A stretch of DNA of 5,040 nucleotides, taken from positions 1-5,040 of the forward strand of contig CAJUPF010000125.1 of NCBI GenBank assembly GCA_910588565.1, read 5' to 3'. Made by a program: the position numbers and the translations under genes. The notes under the pieces were generated by a model. The model had not been told where the DNA came from. It saw nothing but the letters and a program-made list of their open reading frames with translations, and did no database searches. Origin of the DNA: an uncultured Lachnospiraceae bacterium (GTDB lineage: Bacteria > Bacillota > Clostridia > Lachnospirales > Lachnospiraceae). Positions 1 through 5,038 of this stretch are shown here, piece after piece (positions within the stretch are counted from its first letter, which is position 1; every line of letters starts with the position of its first letter).

Positions 1-1103
1 GAAACGGTAAGAATGACAGCAATCACCTTTCCAATTAAATTTTGCGGAGTTTCTGTTTGGATAAAAGCCATCATCTGCACGGTAAAAATCGTAGAACATA
101 CCATAATGGCAAAACAACATATGGTTATCACGATATAATTTACCATTCCGGATGAAAACAGCAGCAGCGCTGCGCTGATCGGAAATGCGCAAACCGCGCA
201 GGCGATTACCAGATTGCCCGATTTCTGAATCGCCAGTTTGTCTGCAAAAATACCCGCGCCAATCCCTCCTGCCAGTCCGCCTGCCGCCAATGCCCCCTCT
301 GCAAACCCATAAAGTCTGTTTGCCTGTGAAGCTTCTAACGCTAATACCTCTGTGATCAGATACGGCAATGCCACAATTATCATTGCGGACAGGAATAAAT
401 TAATCCCGCAGATGACAAGAAGGGTTTTTCCAATTATCGGTTTCTCTGTTCGGATAAATCGGATGCTCTCAGCAAAATCAGTTCTGGCAATCTTGAATAT
501 ACTGCCGCCGGAAGCTTGTTTTTCAAACGGTATTTGAATGAAAATTTCCATAACCGCCGACAGAATAAAGCATACCATACAAACCCGTAATACAGGTTCT
601 AATCCATATGCGCTATATAAAATACCCCCAAGCACAGGGCCTGTGAAAGAGGCAAAAGAGCTGATGGTATTAATGATAGAATTTGCCGCCATAAACTGAT
701 CCGGATGGATAAGCGCAGGGATGCTTGCCTGCACGGACGGCTGATACGCGCCCGCAATCCCATATAAAAGCATCAGCGTCACTGTCAGAAGGAGGATAAG
801 ATTCCCTCTGCCCATAAGCAGGGAAAAGGTGAAAATAACTGCTGCCGTAAAAAAATCCAGAATTACCATAATATTCCTTTTATTTGCCCTGTCTGCAGCA
901 ATGCCGCCAATGGGCGACAGCAGAATAGCAGGAAGAAAGGCACAGGCTGTAACGGTTCCGTAAAGCGCCGATGAGCCTGTCAAATTTAATAAATACAGCG
1001 GTAACGCAAATCGTATCGTTGCATTTCCAAACAAAGAGATAATCTGACCAATAACAACGAGTGTGAAATCCTTTGAAAATAGTTTTTGATGTGTAGTCTG
1101 CAT
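1..1103 (-). CDS. MFS drug-efflux type transporter, C-terminus cut by window edge
   Basis: Reading the minus strand from the ATG at 1103-1101 gives 367 uninterrupted codons to position 3 with no stop, so the gene continues outside the window. The N-terminus is short and cytoplasmic, and alternating hydrophobic helices follow. The loop between helices 2 and 3 (about residues 66-76) reads GGIAADRANKR, the classic MFS motif A with Asp71 and Arg72. A GPVLGG stretch in the fifth helix resembles the antiporter motif C. The last visible segment (QTETPQNLIGKV) is typical of the MFS_3 group that includes MefA-like macrolide exporters. Family members have about 400-420 residues, so some 40 are missing. 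A good ribosome site (AAGGAG, 1109-1114) lies 5 bases before the ATG. The gene follows tetR by 83 bases and is probably cotranscribed with it. It should export a toxic compound by proton antiport; the substrate cannot be told. Family is certain, substrate unknown. Confidence 0.93.
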   Translation of the reverse strand, partial: MQTTHQKLFSKDFTLVVIGQIISLFGNATIRFALPLYLLNLTGSSALYGTVTACAFLPAILLSPIGGIAADRANKRNIMVILDFFTAAVIFTFSLLMGRGNLILLLTVTLMLLYGIAGAYQPSVQASIPALIHPDQFMAANSIINTISSFASFTGPVLGGILYSAYGLEPVLRVCMVCFILSAVMEIFIQIPFEKQASGGSIFKIARTDFAESIRFIRTEKPIIGKTLLVICGINLFLSAMIIVALPYLITEVLALEASQANRLYGFAEGALAAGGLAGGIGAGIFADKLAIQKSGNLVIACAVCAFPISAALLLFSSGMVNYIVITICCFAIMVCSTIFTVQMMAFIQTETPQNLIGKVIAVILTV

Positions 1104-1186
1104 AAGATCTCCTTTCCGTACCGAACGTCGGTATGTATAAAGTGAAATAATATCTGCCCATGTTTCAGGGCAGAGGGGTATCTGTT
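1104..1186 (-). promoter_or_regulatory. tetR-MFS intergenic spacer with palindrome and hairpin
   Basis: The 83-base gap holds two dyads. The first is a perfect 6-bp inverted repeat with a 3-base centre, TACCGAACGTCGGTA (1119-1133), just upstream of the transporter's ribosome site and a plausible repressor operator. The second is a 7-bp hairpin, TCTGCCC/GGGCAGA with an 8-base loop (1153-1174). On the minus strand it is followed by a mixed T-rich stretch, so it may be a weak attenuator. I found no convincing -35/-10 pair for an independent transporter promoter, so read-through from tetR is the simpler model. Confidence 0.5.
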
Positions 1187-1840
1187 TTATTTGCTTTTCT
1201 GGTAAATAGATGTCAGTTCCTGCAGCCGTTCTAACATTTCACTGTCTATAATATCCAGTCCAAAGCCTTGCAGCATCTGGCCGAATACTATAAACTTACG
1301 ATAAGATTCTTCTACGGAACTGTCAAATATCATAGGATTCATCCAGACATTGGCTGCAAGTAAAATCAGTTCCGCCAATTGCTCCGGATATTCCGCTTCA
1401 ATAGAACCGTCTGTCATCCCCTGTTTCATAATCGGTAAAATATAGTTTGGCGCTGCGTTATCTATGGTATCATGTAAAAGGCTGAAAAGAAGTTTCGGAT
1501 TATTGTGAAAATCCGGGGCTACTGTAAAAATATCGTTTTGGACAGGCCGGTTAATGGATTCTCTGAAAATTGTTTTCAGCTTTTCTCTGCCGTTCAGATC
1601 CGATCGATCACGGATTTGGGCAAGCATCTGATTGGATTCCGATGTCATCCTGTCTGTAACAGCAACTAAAATATCTTCTTTGGACTTAAAATGATGATAG
1701 ATAGCGCCTTTGCTCAGGCCGCCTAACTGATTGATAATGTCCTGAATGGAAGTGCGTTCATACCCTTTTTCCATAAATAAGCGGAACGCGGCATCCAATA
1801 TTAACTGGACGGTTTCTTCCGGATGCTTATTTCTTGCCAT
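1187..1840 (-). CDS. TetR/AcrR family transcriptional repressor
   Basis: This is a 217-residue protein, a normal length for TetR. The N-terminal DNA-binding domain is clear. Residues 8-28 form helix 1 (ILDAAFRLFMEKGYERTS). The helix-turn-helix spans about 30-50, including SIQDIINQLGGLSKGAIYHHF, with the family-typical YHHF before SKEDIL. The C-terminal ligand and dimerisation half is divergent, as is usual, so the inducer cannot be predicted. The ATG at 1840-1838 is preceded by GGAGG (1851-1855). The gene sits first in a minus-strand operon with the MFS exporter, the standard layout for a local repressor that senses the exported compound. Two palindromes overlap its promoter and suggest autorepression. 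Family assignment is from sequence; control of the exporter is inference from layout. Confidence 0.95.
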   Translation of the reverse strand: MARNKHPEETVQLILDAAFRLFMEKGYERTSIQDIINQLGGLSKGAIYHHFKSKEDILVAVTDRMTSESNQMLAQIRDRSDLNGREKLKTIFRESINRPVQNDIFTVAPDFHNNPKLLFSLLHDTIDNAAPNYILPIMKQGMTDGSIEAEYPEQLAELILLAANVWMNPMIFDSSVEESYRKFIVFGQMLQGFGLDIIDSEMLERLQELTSIYQKSK

Positions 1841-1858
1841 TGTGTTCTCACCTCCTAA

Positions 1859-1875
1859 ACATACTCATGGTATGT
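1859..1875. promoter_or_regulatory. Putative TetR operator O1, near transcription start
   Basis: ACATACTCATGGTATGT has 6-bp arms around a 5-base centre. Its central 15 bases differ from the upstream palindrome at only two positions. It covers the predicted +1 region of tetR and ends just before the ribosome site. The 27-bp centre-to-centre spacing is between two and three helical turns (about 2.6), so two dimers would sit on different faces. Confidence 0.7.
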
Positions 1876-1881
1876 ATTTAT

Positions 1882-1909
1882 ATTATCATACCAATGGTAT
1901 GTTTGTCAA
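1882..1909 (-). promoter_or_regulatory. tetR promoter (-35 TTGACA, -10 GATAAT)
   Basis: On the minus strand a perfect -35 box TTGACA (plus-strand 1904-1909) is followed after 16 bases by GATAAT (1882-1887), five of six matches to the -10 consensus. The predicted start of transcription is near 1875. It drives tetR and probably the MFS gene. The spacer is occupied by one of the palindromic operators. Confidence 0.8.
1887..1901. promoter_or_regulatory. Putative TetR operator O2, between -35 and -10
   Basis: CATACCAATGGTATG is a perfect dyad with 6-bp arms and a 3-base centre. It lies inside the promoter spacer, where a bound repressor would block RNA polymerase. It matches a second palindrome 27 bp away in 13 of 15 positions. 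That pairing and placement make it the best candidate for TetR autoregulation. Confidence 0.75.
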
Positions 1910-1926
1910 GACGATAGTTTCGGCAA

Positions 1927-1941
1927 GTCTGTTTAACAGAC
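1927..1941. repeat. 15-bp near-perfect palindrome
   Basis: GTCTGTTTAACAGAC has 7-bp arms around one central T. The short centre suits a protein-binding dyad better than an RNA hairpin. It lies between the tetR promoter and the left end of the 180-bp palindromic element. It is unlike the tetR operators, so it may belong to another regulator or mark an insertion hot spot. No function is assigned. Confidence 0.5.
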
Positions 1942-1945
1942 ATAA

Positions 1946-2125
1946 TTGTTACTTTTCACACCCACGCCAGTCACTCCGCTGACTGGCGATGGGCCGATAC
2001 ATAAAGCAAGGGATGGCAGCCGTCCCTTGTCGTCAGACAACTTTAAATGGACGGCTGCCCGTTGCATATCACACCAGATGATACGAAATATTCGCCAAAA
2101 CTGGCGTGGGTGTGAAATGTAACAA
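1946..2125. mobile_element. 180-bp MITE-like palindromic element with 25-bp terminal inverted repeats
   Basis: The left end (1946-1970, starting TTGTTACTTTTCACACCC) is the reverse complement of the right end (2101-2125, ending GGGTGTGAAATGTAACAA) with a single mismatch in 25 bases. The inside is also self-complementary: CGCCAGTCA/TGACTGGCG (1965-1988), an 11-bp stem GGCAGCCGTCC/GGACGGCTGCC (2015-2025 with 2049-2059), TTGTC/GACAA closing a GTCA loop (2027-2040), and CGCCA/TGGCG (2093-2106). The whole unit could fold as one long branched hairpin. ATAA abuts both ends (1942-1945 and 2126-2129), a possible short target duplication, although AT-rich matches can arise by chance. There is no ORF inside. 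Terminal repeats and lack of coding suggest a miniature element moved by a transposase elsewhere; a structured non-coding RNA is the main alternative. Confidence 0.65.
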
Positions 2126-2134
2126 ATAATTTGC

Positions 2135-2163
2135 TTGACGGGCAGTATTTTGTGCAGTAATAT
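2135..2163 (+). promoter_or_regulatory. Probable promoter for the 99-residue hypothetical gene
   Basis: TTGACG (2135-2140) and TAATAT (2158-2163) are separated by 17 bases. The -35 box matches five of six consensus positions and the -10 box four. Transcription would start near 2170, about 75 bases before the TTG start. The site lies 10 bp beyond the right end of the palindromic element. Confidence 0.45.
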
Positions 2164-2243
2164 GGAAAATCAGGTGAAGAAGCAGGACGGAATTGCTGGA
2201 GCCAAATATCAAAATTGTATTAAGCGTGAGGAGATTTATATAA

Positions 2244-2543
2244 TTGGATAAACCGAGAATCTACGTTGATTTGAACGAAATGGTTACAGAAGATATCGTA
2301 TTATTATCAAAAGAGGATACAAAAATGGACTCTGAGGGGAACGTTGTTGTGTTTTATGATAAGATGCCTGTTTTTATATATTCTGATGATGGTTCCGCTG
2401 CTGGTGAAACGGATTATCTGCTTGCGGATGGCATTGCCATAAACTATGATTTAAATGACTATCCTGAATGGAAACATGTGAAATGGTGTGTCTGTATTGA
2501 TTGGAGTAGTTTAATACATGAATCTGATCTGAAACTTCTTTAG
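2244..2543 (+). CDS. Hypothetical protein, 99 residues, TTG start
   Basis: I do not recognise this family by name. The protein is small, acidic and apparently soluble, with no signal peptide or membrane segment. It begins DKPRIYVDLNEMVTEDIVLL, has a central acidic stretch (about residues 28-57, with DSEGN and YSDDGSAAGETD), and ends in a Trp/Cys-rich part (YPEWKHVKWCVCIDWSS). This composition suits a small beta-rich cytoplasmic protein. The TTG start is chosen because GAGGAG (2228-2233) lies 10 bases upstream and because the conserved-looking segment begins right there; the next ATG in frame (residue 13) has no ribosome site. The gene stops directly at the edge of a GNAT remnant in another frame, so its 3' end may sit on a recombination junction. 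Being a real gene is likely; function is unknown. Confidence 0.65.
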   Translation: MDKPRIYVDLNEMVTEDIVLLSKEDTKMDSEGNVVVFYDKMPVFIYSDDGSAAGETDYLLADGIAINYDLNDYPEWKHVKWCVCIDWSSLIHESDLKLL

Positions 2544-2710
2544 TTATTACCAGTGGAAATCAAAATATTGCTTCTTATAAAGTAATGGAAAAACTTGGTA
2601 TGGCCAGAACCGGCGAGTGGGGCGGAAGAAGAAACAAATCGGCCTTGCAGGATACATTTGAATATCAGTATGAGTTGATGATACCAGGTGATCCCGGCCT
2701 GTCAGGATAA
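2528..2710 (+). pseudogene. GNAT acetyltransferase remnant (C-terminal third only)
   Basis: A frame open from 2528, after a stop at 2525-2527, to TAA at 2708-2710 encodes NQNIASYKVMEKLGMARTG and then a GGRRN...DTFEYQYEL tail. The N-x-A-S-x-K-V-M-E-K-L-G-M pattern is the hallmark of the last conserved motif of RimJ/RimL-type GNAT N-acetyltransferases, where the Asn and the following helix contact acetyl-CoA. Only about 60 residues remain of a usual 170-180. The acetyl-CoA pyrophosphate loop (Q/R-x-x-G-x-G/A) is absent and no start codon precedes the motif. The fragment begins where the 99-residue gene ends, in a different frame, so that gene or a deletion probably replaced the acetyltransferase 5' part. 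It should be non-functional. Confidence 0.7.
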
Positions 2711-2784
2711 AGCTCCGGAATGAATTTTCAAACACGCTCTAGAACAGTGAACAATTGGGGGAGCTGCAAAGGAGAAGAACAAAA

Positions 2785-2813
2785 TTGAATAACTGGTATG
2801 TTTGTAATATAAT
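2785..2813 (+). promoter_or_regulatory. Promoter upstream of DUF4291 gene
   Basis: A perfect -10 box TATAAT (2808-2813) lies 17 bases after TTGAAT (2785-2790, four of six matches). Transcription would start near 2820, leaving a leader of about 75 bases before the DUF4291 start. It would also serve the downstream DinB-like remnant. Confidence 0.6.
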
Positions 2814-2892
2814 TGTTTTACGAAAAGGGCGTTATTGTGGAGAAAGAAGCAGATTTACAACTGAGAGGGATTCAGAGTGAATGGAATAACAG

Positions 2893-3318
2893 GTGAACCA
2901 TGTGGAATATGTAAAAGAGATATTTGCGCAGTATGACAGGCAATGTATCCGGGTTTATCAGGCATATAATCCTGCAATCGCAAAAGAAGCGGCTGCCTTA
3001 CAGACATTTGGCGAAAATTTTGACATAAACCGTATGACATGGATTAAGCCGTCTTTTCTATGGCTTATGTACCGTTCTAACTGGGGAACCAGGAAAAATC
3101 AGGAATGTATCCTGGCCATAGATATCTATCAGTCAAAGTTTTATGAAATATTGCAAAAAGCAGTTCTGACATCACCTGATTCGGCAAGTTATACAGGCGC
3201 GCAATGGGAGAAAGCTTTTGATGAAACAACGGTCTATTGCCAATGGGATCCAGATAGGAATATAAATGGAAACGCGATCAACCATTTATACCAATCAGAG
3301 AAAAGTATGATAAATTAA
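2893..3318 (+). pseudogene. DUF4291 domain protein, C-terminally truncated
   Basis: The 141-residue product matches DUF4291 through its diagnostic blocks: IRVYQAYNPAIA (19-30), RMTWIKPSFLWLMYRSNWG (47-65), LAIDIYQSKF (74-83) and CQWDPDRN (116-123). Family proteins run about 190-200 residues and carry a further conserved segment after QWDPxR (typically RSIQxGL... and WIVxIxDIT), which is missing here. After NGNAIN the frame leaves the family, and 11 unrelated residues lead to TAA. At the same place, in another frame, a DinB-like coding sequence begins, so a deletion probably fused the two genes out of frame. The start is GTG at 2893 or, better placed after AGGTG (2891-2895), GTG at 2902. The biochemical role of DUF4291 is unknown. 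Family call is firm; loss of function is inferred. Confidence 0.8.
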
Positions 3319-3979
3319 AAAACGCTTTAAAGGGAACAGACATTGGAAAGATAAGAGAATTGACATTGGAATTCCATGCTATGGTACACCCTGCTGAAAT
3401 ATCCGGGAGAACTGAAAAGACGATTGCGGATTATGTTCTGGAATATATGTTAGTGGAAAACCAAAATGAGATAGTGCCAAGAGAGGATTATGATGTAGAC
3501 CTGCATTATGCGGGAACAAGAAGAGTTCCTATATGCTGGCAGTTCTGGCATACATACCGCATTGAGGATTTGGTAAGTAATATTTTAATGGTAAACCAGA
3601 ATCAGATTTTTAATAAAGAATGGCAGAAAAAAATCGGCGCTTCCATTACAGACACTGGAAACGCATTGGAATTTGATGAAGCAGTGGCGTTCAGAAAAGA
3701 GTTGAATGTCCTTGCTCTTCGTGATTATATGATTACAGTAGGAAAAATTCGCGCCACATATTAGAAAATTTAACATTGGATCAGATGCAGTCTATGGTGC
3801 CGGAAGAATGGGTAATGAGAATATTGGAAGAAGGCGGTGTGACTACCGATTTTCGCTCTGTATGGCTGCTGGTATTCTGGGGAAGACTGACGAGGGGCGG
3901 TATGATTTTAACTCCTATGACAGATCATCATATGATGCACTTACCTCCTTGCCTGAATAACCTCCCAATTTTAGATTAA
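3282..3979 (+). pseudogene. DinB-like protein, lacks start codon and carries a 1-base frameshift
   Basis: Two reading frames join into one protein of about 232 residues. The first (3282-3764) begins PFIPIREKYDKLKNALKGT and includes LTLEFHAMVHP, RVPICWQFWHTYRIEDLVSN and ITDTGNALEFDEAVAF. The second continues from about 3743 as KNSRHILENLTLDQMQSMVPEEW and ends after LTPMTDHHMMHLPP. One extra A in the A5 run at 3743-3747 would join them exactly (VGK-KNSRHIL). The LTLDQM...VP helix and the conserved His positions (FWHTYR and H-x3-H near the end) suit the metal-binding four-helix DinB/YfiT-like fold, often a thiol transferase or stress protein. No ATG precedes the conserved N-terminus; the frame opens only after a stop at 3255-3257, and TTG at 3360 is internal. 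Two lesions suggest a dead gene, although transcript slippage or a sequencing error could explain the second. Confidence 0.65.
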
Positions 3980-4100
3980 TTAATAAACAGATTCCTCAAA
4001 AATGTGTAAGATTTGGCTTGGATAAGCTTATTTGTTGCGAACATAGTGTTTTCAAATGAAGAAGCTAAGATCTAAAGATTTTGGAAATTTTGAAAAAACA
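3980..4100. other. AT-rich intergenic stretch, nothing recognised
   Basis: Between the end of the DinB-like remnant and the toxin-antitoxin promoter I see no ORF, hairpin terminator or repeat array. A 10-bp palindrome ATAAGCTTAT (4022-4031) is the only dyad and could be chance. Confidence 0.5.
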
Positions 4101-4128
4101 TTGACAAAAAAATTTTATTTGGTAGAAT
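4101..4128 (+). promoter_or_regulatory. Strong promoter of the type III toxin-antitoxin operon
   Basis: A perfect TTGACA (4101-4106) is followed after 16 bases by TAGAAT (4123-4128, five of six), preceded by TGG that gives an extended -10 (TGn). Transcription should start near 4135. A strong constitutive promoter fits the need for excess RNA antitoxin. Confidence 0.85.
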
Positions 4129-4134
4129 ACTATT

Positions 4135-4198
4135 AAAGGAGAGTCCTGCCAATAAGTGGACGTTTAAAAAGCGTTAGCGTCGCTGCGGTGACACTACA
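4135..4198 (+). ncRNA. Putative type III RNA antitoxin (ToxI/CptI-like)
   Basis: The leader lies between a strong promoter and a terminator hairpin, directly upstream of a ToxN-family gene, which is exactly where type III antitoxin RNA is encoded. It has no ORF. Possible short pairings are GUCC/GGAC (4143-4146 with 4158-4161), AGCG/CGCU (4170-4173 with 4181-4184) and AGUG/CACU (4155-4158 with 4192-4195). The interleaved pairings could make a pseudoknot, the fold known for ToxI and CptI units. Known antitoxins are tandem repeats of about 34-45 bases (CptI has about two). Here only a weak echo, GTCCTGC (4143) and GTCGCTGC (4179), is seen, so this may be a single-unit or degenerate array. Identity rests on position; exact processing ends are not predictable. 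Confidence 0.65.
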
Positions 4199-4235
4199 TT
4201 CAAGGACTATGGCAACATAGTCCTTGAAATATTTT
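4199..4235 (+). terminator. Leaky terminator hairpin between antitoxin and toxin
   Basis: A perfect 13-bp stem (4199-4211 with 4216-4228) is closed by a GCAA tetraloop of the stable GNRA class and followed by AUAUUUU, a poor U tract. In type III loci such a hairpin ends most transcripts after the antitoxin and lets a minority read into the toxin, which sets the RNA in excess. The weak U tract suits partial read-through. Confidence 0.8.
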
Positions 4236-4248
4236 ACAGGAGAATTTT

Positions 4249-4788
4249 ATGACACAGTTACCATTAGAAGTTTATCGGATAGATATGAAGTATATCCGGA
4301 ATTTGCATAATATTGATGATAGAATCTTTTCTGTATCGCCACAGATAGGGAAAGATGAACGTCCTTTTCTTGGCATAATTATTATATGCAATGAACACAA
4401 GTATTGTGTACCCATGTCAAAACCTAAGAAAAAGCATAAAAAAATGCGTGATAAAATAGATTTCAAGAAAATTATACATAATGGATCTTTGATAGGCGTT
4501 TTAAATTTTAATCTTATGATACCTGTTGAAAATGCACAGATACAACGAATTGATACAAAAATCCGCAAACATGATAATATGGACACAAGAAGAAAAAAGG
4601 AACTTCTTGTTAAAGAATTAGAATGGTGTAATGAACATATAAGCGATTTGGCTAATACTGCAAATGTTCTTTATCAAAAATATATTACTGGAGAGAATTT
4701 TTCCGCCAGAAAACAATGCTTGGATTTTAAGCGGATGGAGTTGGAATGTGAAAAATATAATTTAAAAATAAAGAGAGGCGCAAAATAA
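4249..4788 (+). CDS. toxN: Type III toxin-antitoxin toxin, ToxN/AbiQ/CptN-family endoribonuclease
   Basis: The 179-residue protein has the layout of the ToxN/AbiQ family (usually 160-200 residues). An N-terminal IDMKYIRNLHNIDDRI leads to the beta core RPFLGIIIICNEHKYCVPMS, then the S-K-P-K-K-K-H motif (57-63), equivalent to the T-S-P-K region at the ToxN active site, then LIGVLNFNLMIPVENAQI, and finally a helical C-terminal half (about 110-175). The family cuts mRNA and its own antitoxin RNA and is held inactive in a ring-shaped toxin-RNA complex. Known roles are abortive infection against phage and element maintenance. AGGAG (4238-4242) sits 6 bases before the ATG. The upstream promoter, structured RNA and leaky terminator complete the locus. 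The Lys-rich PKKKHKKMRDKIDFKKI stretch most resembles Clostridia CptN. The symbol denotes the family, not orthology to the Pectobacterium gene. Confidence 0.9.
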   Translation: MTQLPLEVYRIDMKYIRNLHNIDDRIFSVSPQIGKDERPFLGIIIICNEHKYCVPMSKPKKKHKKMRDKIDFKKIIHNGSLIGVLNFNLMIPVENAQIQRIDTKIRKHDNMDTRRKKELLVKELEWCNEHISDLANTANVLYQKYITGENFSARKQCLDFKRMELECEKYNLKIKRGAK

Positions 4789-4799
4789 ACCTCTCTTTA
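4769..4799. terminator. Bidirectional terminator between toxin and DUF6061-like gene
   Basis: TAAAGAGAGG (4769-4778) and CCTCTCTTTA (4790-4799) form a 10-bp stem with an 11-base loop that contains the toxin stop codon. On the minus strand the hairpin is followed by TTTTTAAATT, a better U tract than on the plus strand. It therefore ends the convergent minus-strand gene well and the toxin mRNA less well. Confidence 0.7.
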
Positions 4800-4816
4800 A
4801 AGATATTACTAAATTT

Positions 4817-5038
4817 CTAATGGATCCTCCGAATCTTCCCACACTGCATATTGCCCTCAAGATAGAGGCTTGCATATTCAAGTGGTTCATCTATTGCCAG
4901 AGCATTTAAGGCATATTCAGAGCAGGGAGTAGTTTTCAATCCTTCTTCTGCCTTGTTGCAGTCAATCCGTAAAAAGTAACCTGCATGGGTGTATACGTCA
5001 ATGCTGTTATGGTGGATATTGTATGTTGCGTAAATCAT
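4817..5038 (-). CDS. Small DUF6061-like protein, start near window edge
   Basis: The minus-strand frame from ATG at 5038-5036 to TAG at 4819-4817 encodes 73 residues. The pattern (IYATYNIHHNSIDVYTHAGYF, then RIDCNKAEE, then EYALNALAIDEPLEYASLYLEG) resembles DUF6061, a family of about 70 residues common in Firmicutes mobile elements and accessory regions. Key family-like positions are the Ile-Asp-Cys and the PLEYA-x-L-x-L-x-G block. No membrane segment or catalytic motif is visible and the function is unknown. The ribosome site would lie beyond 5040, so an earlier start cannot be excluded. The gene converges on the toxin gene and shares its hairpin terminator. Confidence 0.65.
   Translation of the reverse strand: MIYATYNIHHNSIDVYTHAGYFLRIDCNKAEEGLKTTPCSEYALNALAIDEPLEYASLYLEGNMQCGKIRRIH

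Noticed and set aside
880..1161. 93-residue minus-strand frame at the MFS 5' end
   Set aside because: It is an out-of-frame shadow of the MFS transporter, whose own frame has clear motif A and helices.
1946..2125. CRISPR array or REP cluster in the gene-free stretch
   Set aside because: The repeats are inverted and terminal, not direct and evenly spaced, so one palindromic element explains them.
2162..2251. 29-codon ATG frame ending over the TTG start of the 99-residue gene
   Set aside because: No ribosome site, and its ATG lies inside the predicted -10 box, so the transcript would not contain it.
1895..2805. 12-base direct repeat TGGTATGTTTGT at 1895 and 2794
   Set aside because: A match this short is expected about once by chance in a window of this size, and the second copy has only one operator half-site.
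2785..2880. 31-codon TTG frame after GGAG, upstream of DUF4291
   Set aside because: It starts inside the -35 box of a better-supported promoter, and its product is Arg/Cys-rich with no protein-like pattern.
4135..4228. Riboswitch in the toxin leader
   Set aside because: No recognisable aptamer core; position before a ToxN-family gene makes an RNA antitoxin far more likely.
4272..4586. 104-residue minus-strand frame antisense to the toxin
   Set aside because: It is a hydrophobic, Ile/Phe/Cys-rich mirror of an AT-rich gene with no ribosome site or promoter; the plus-strand toxin explains the sequence.
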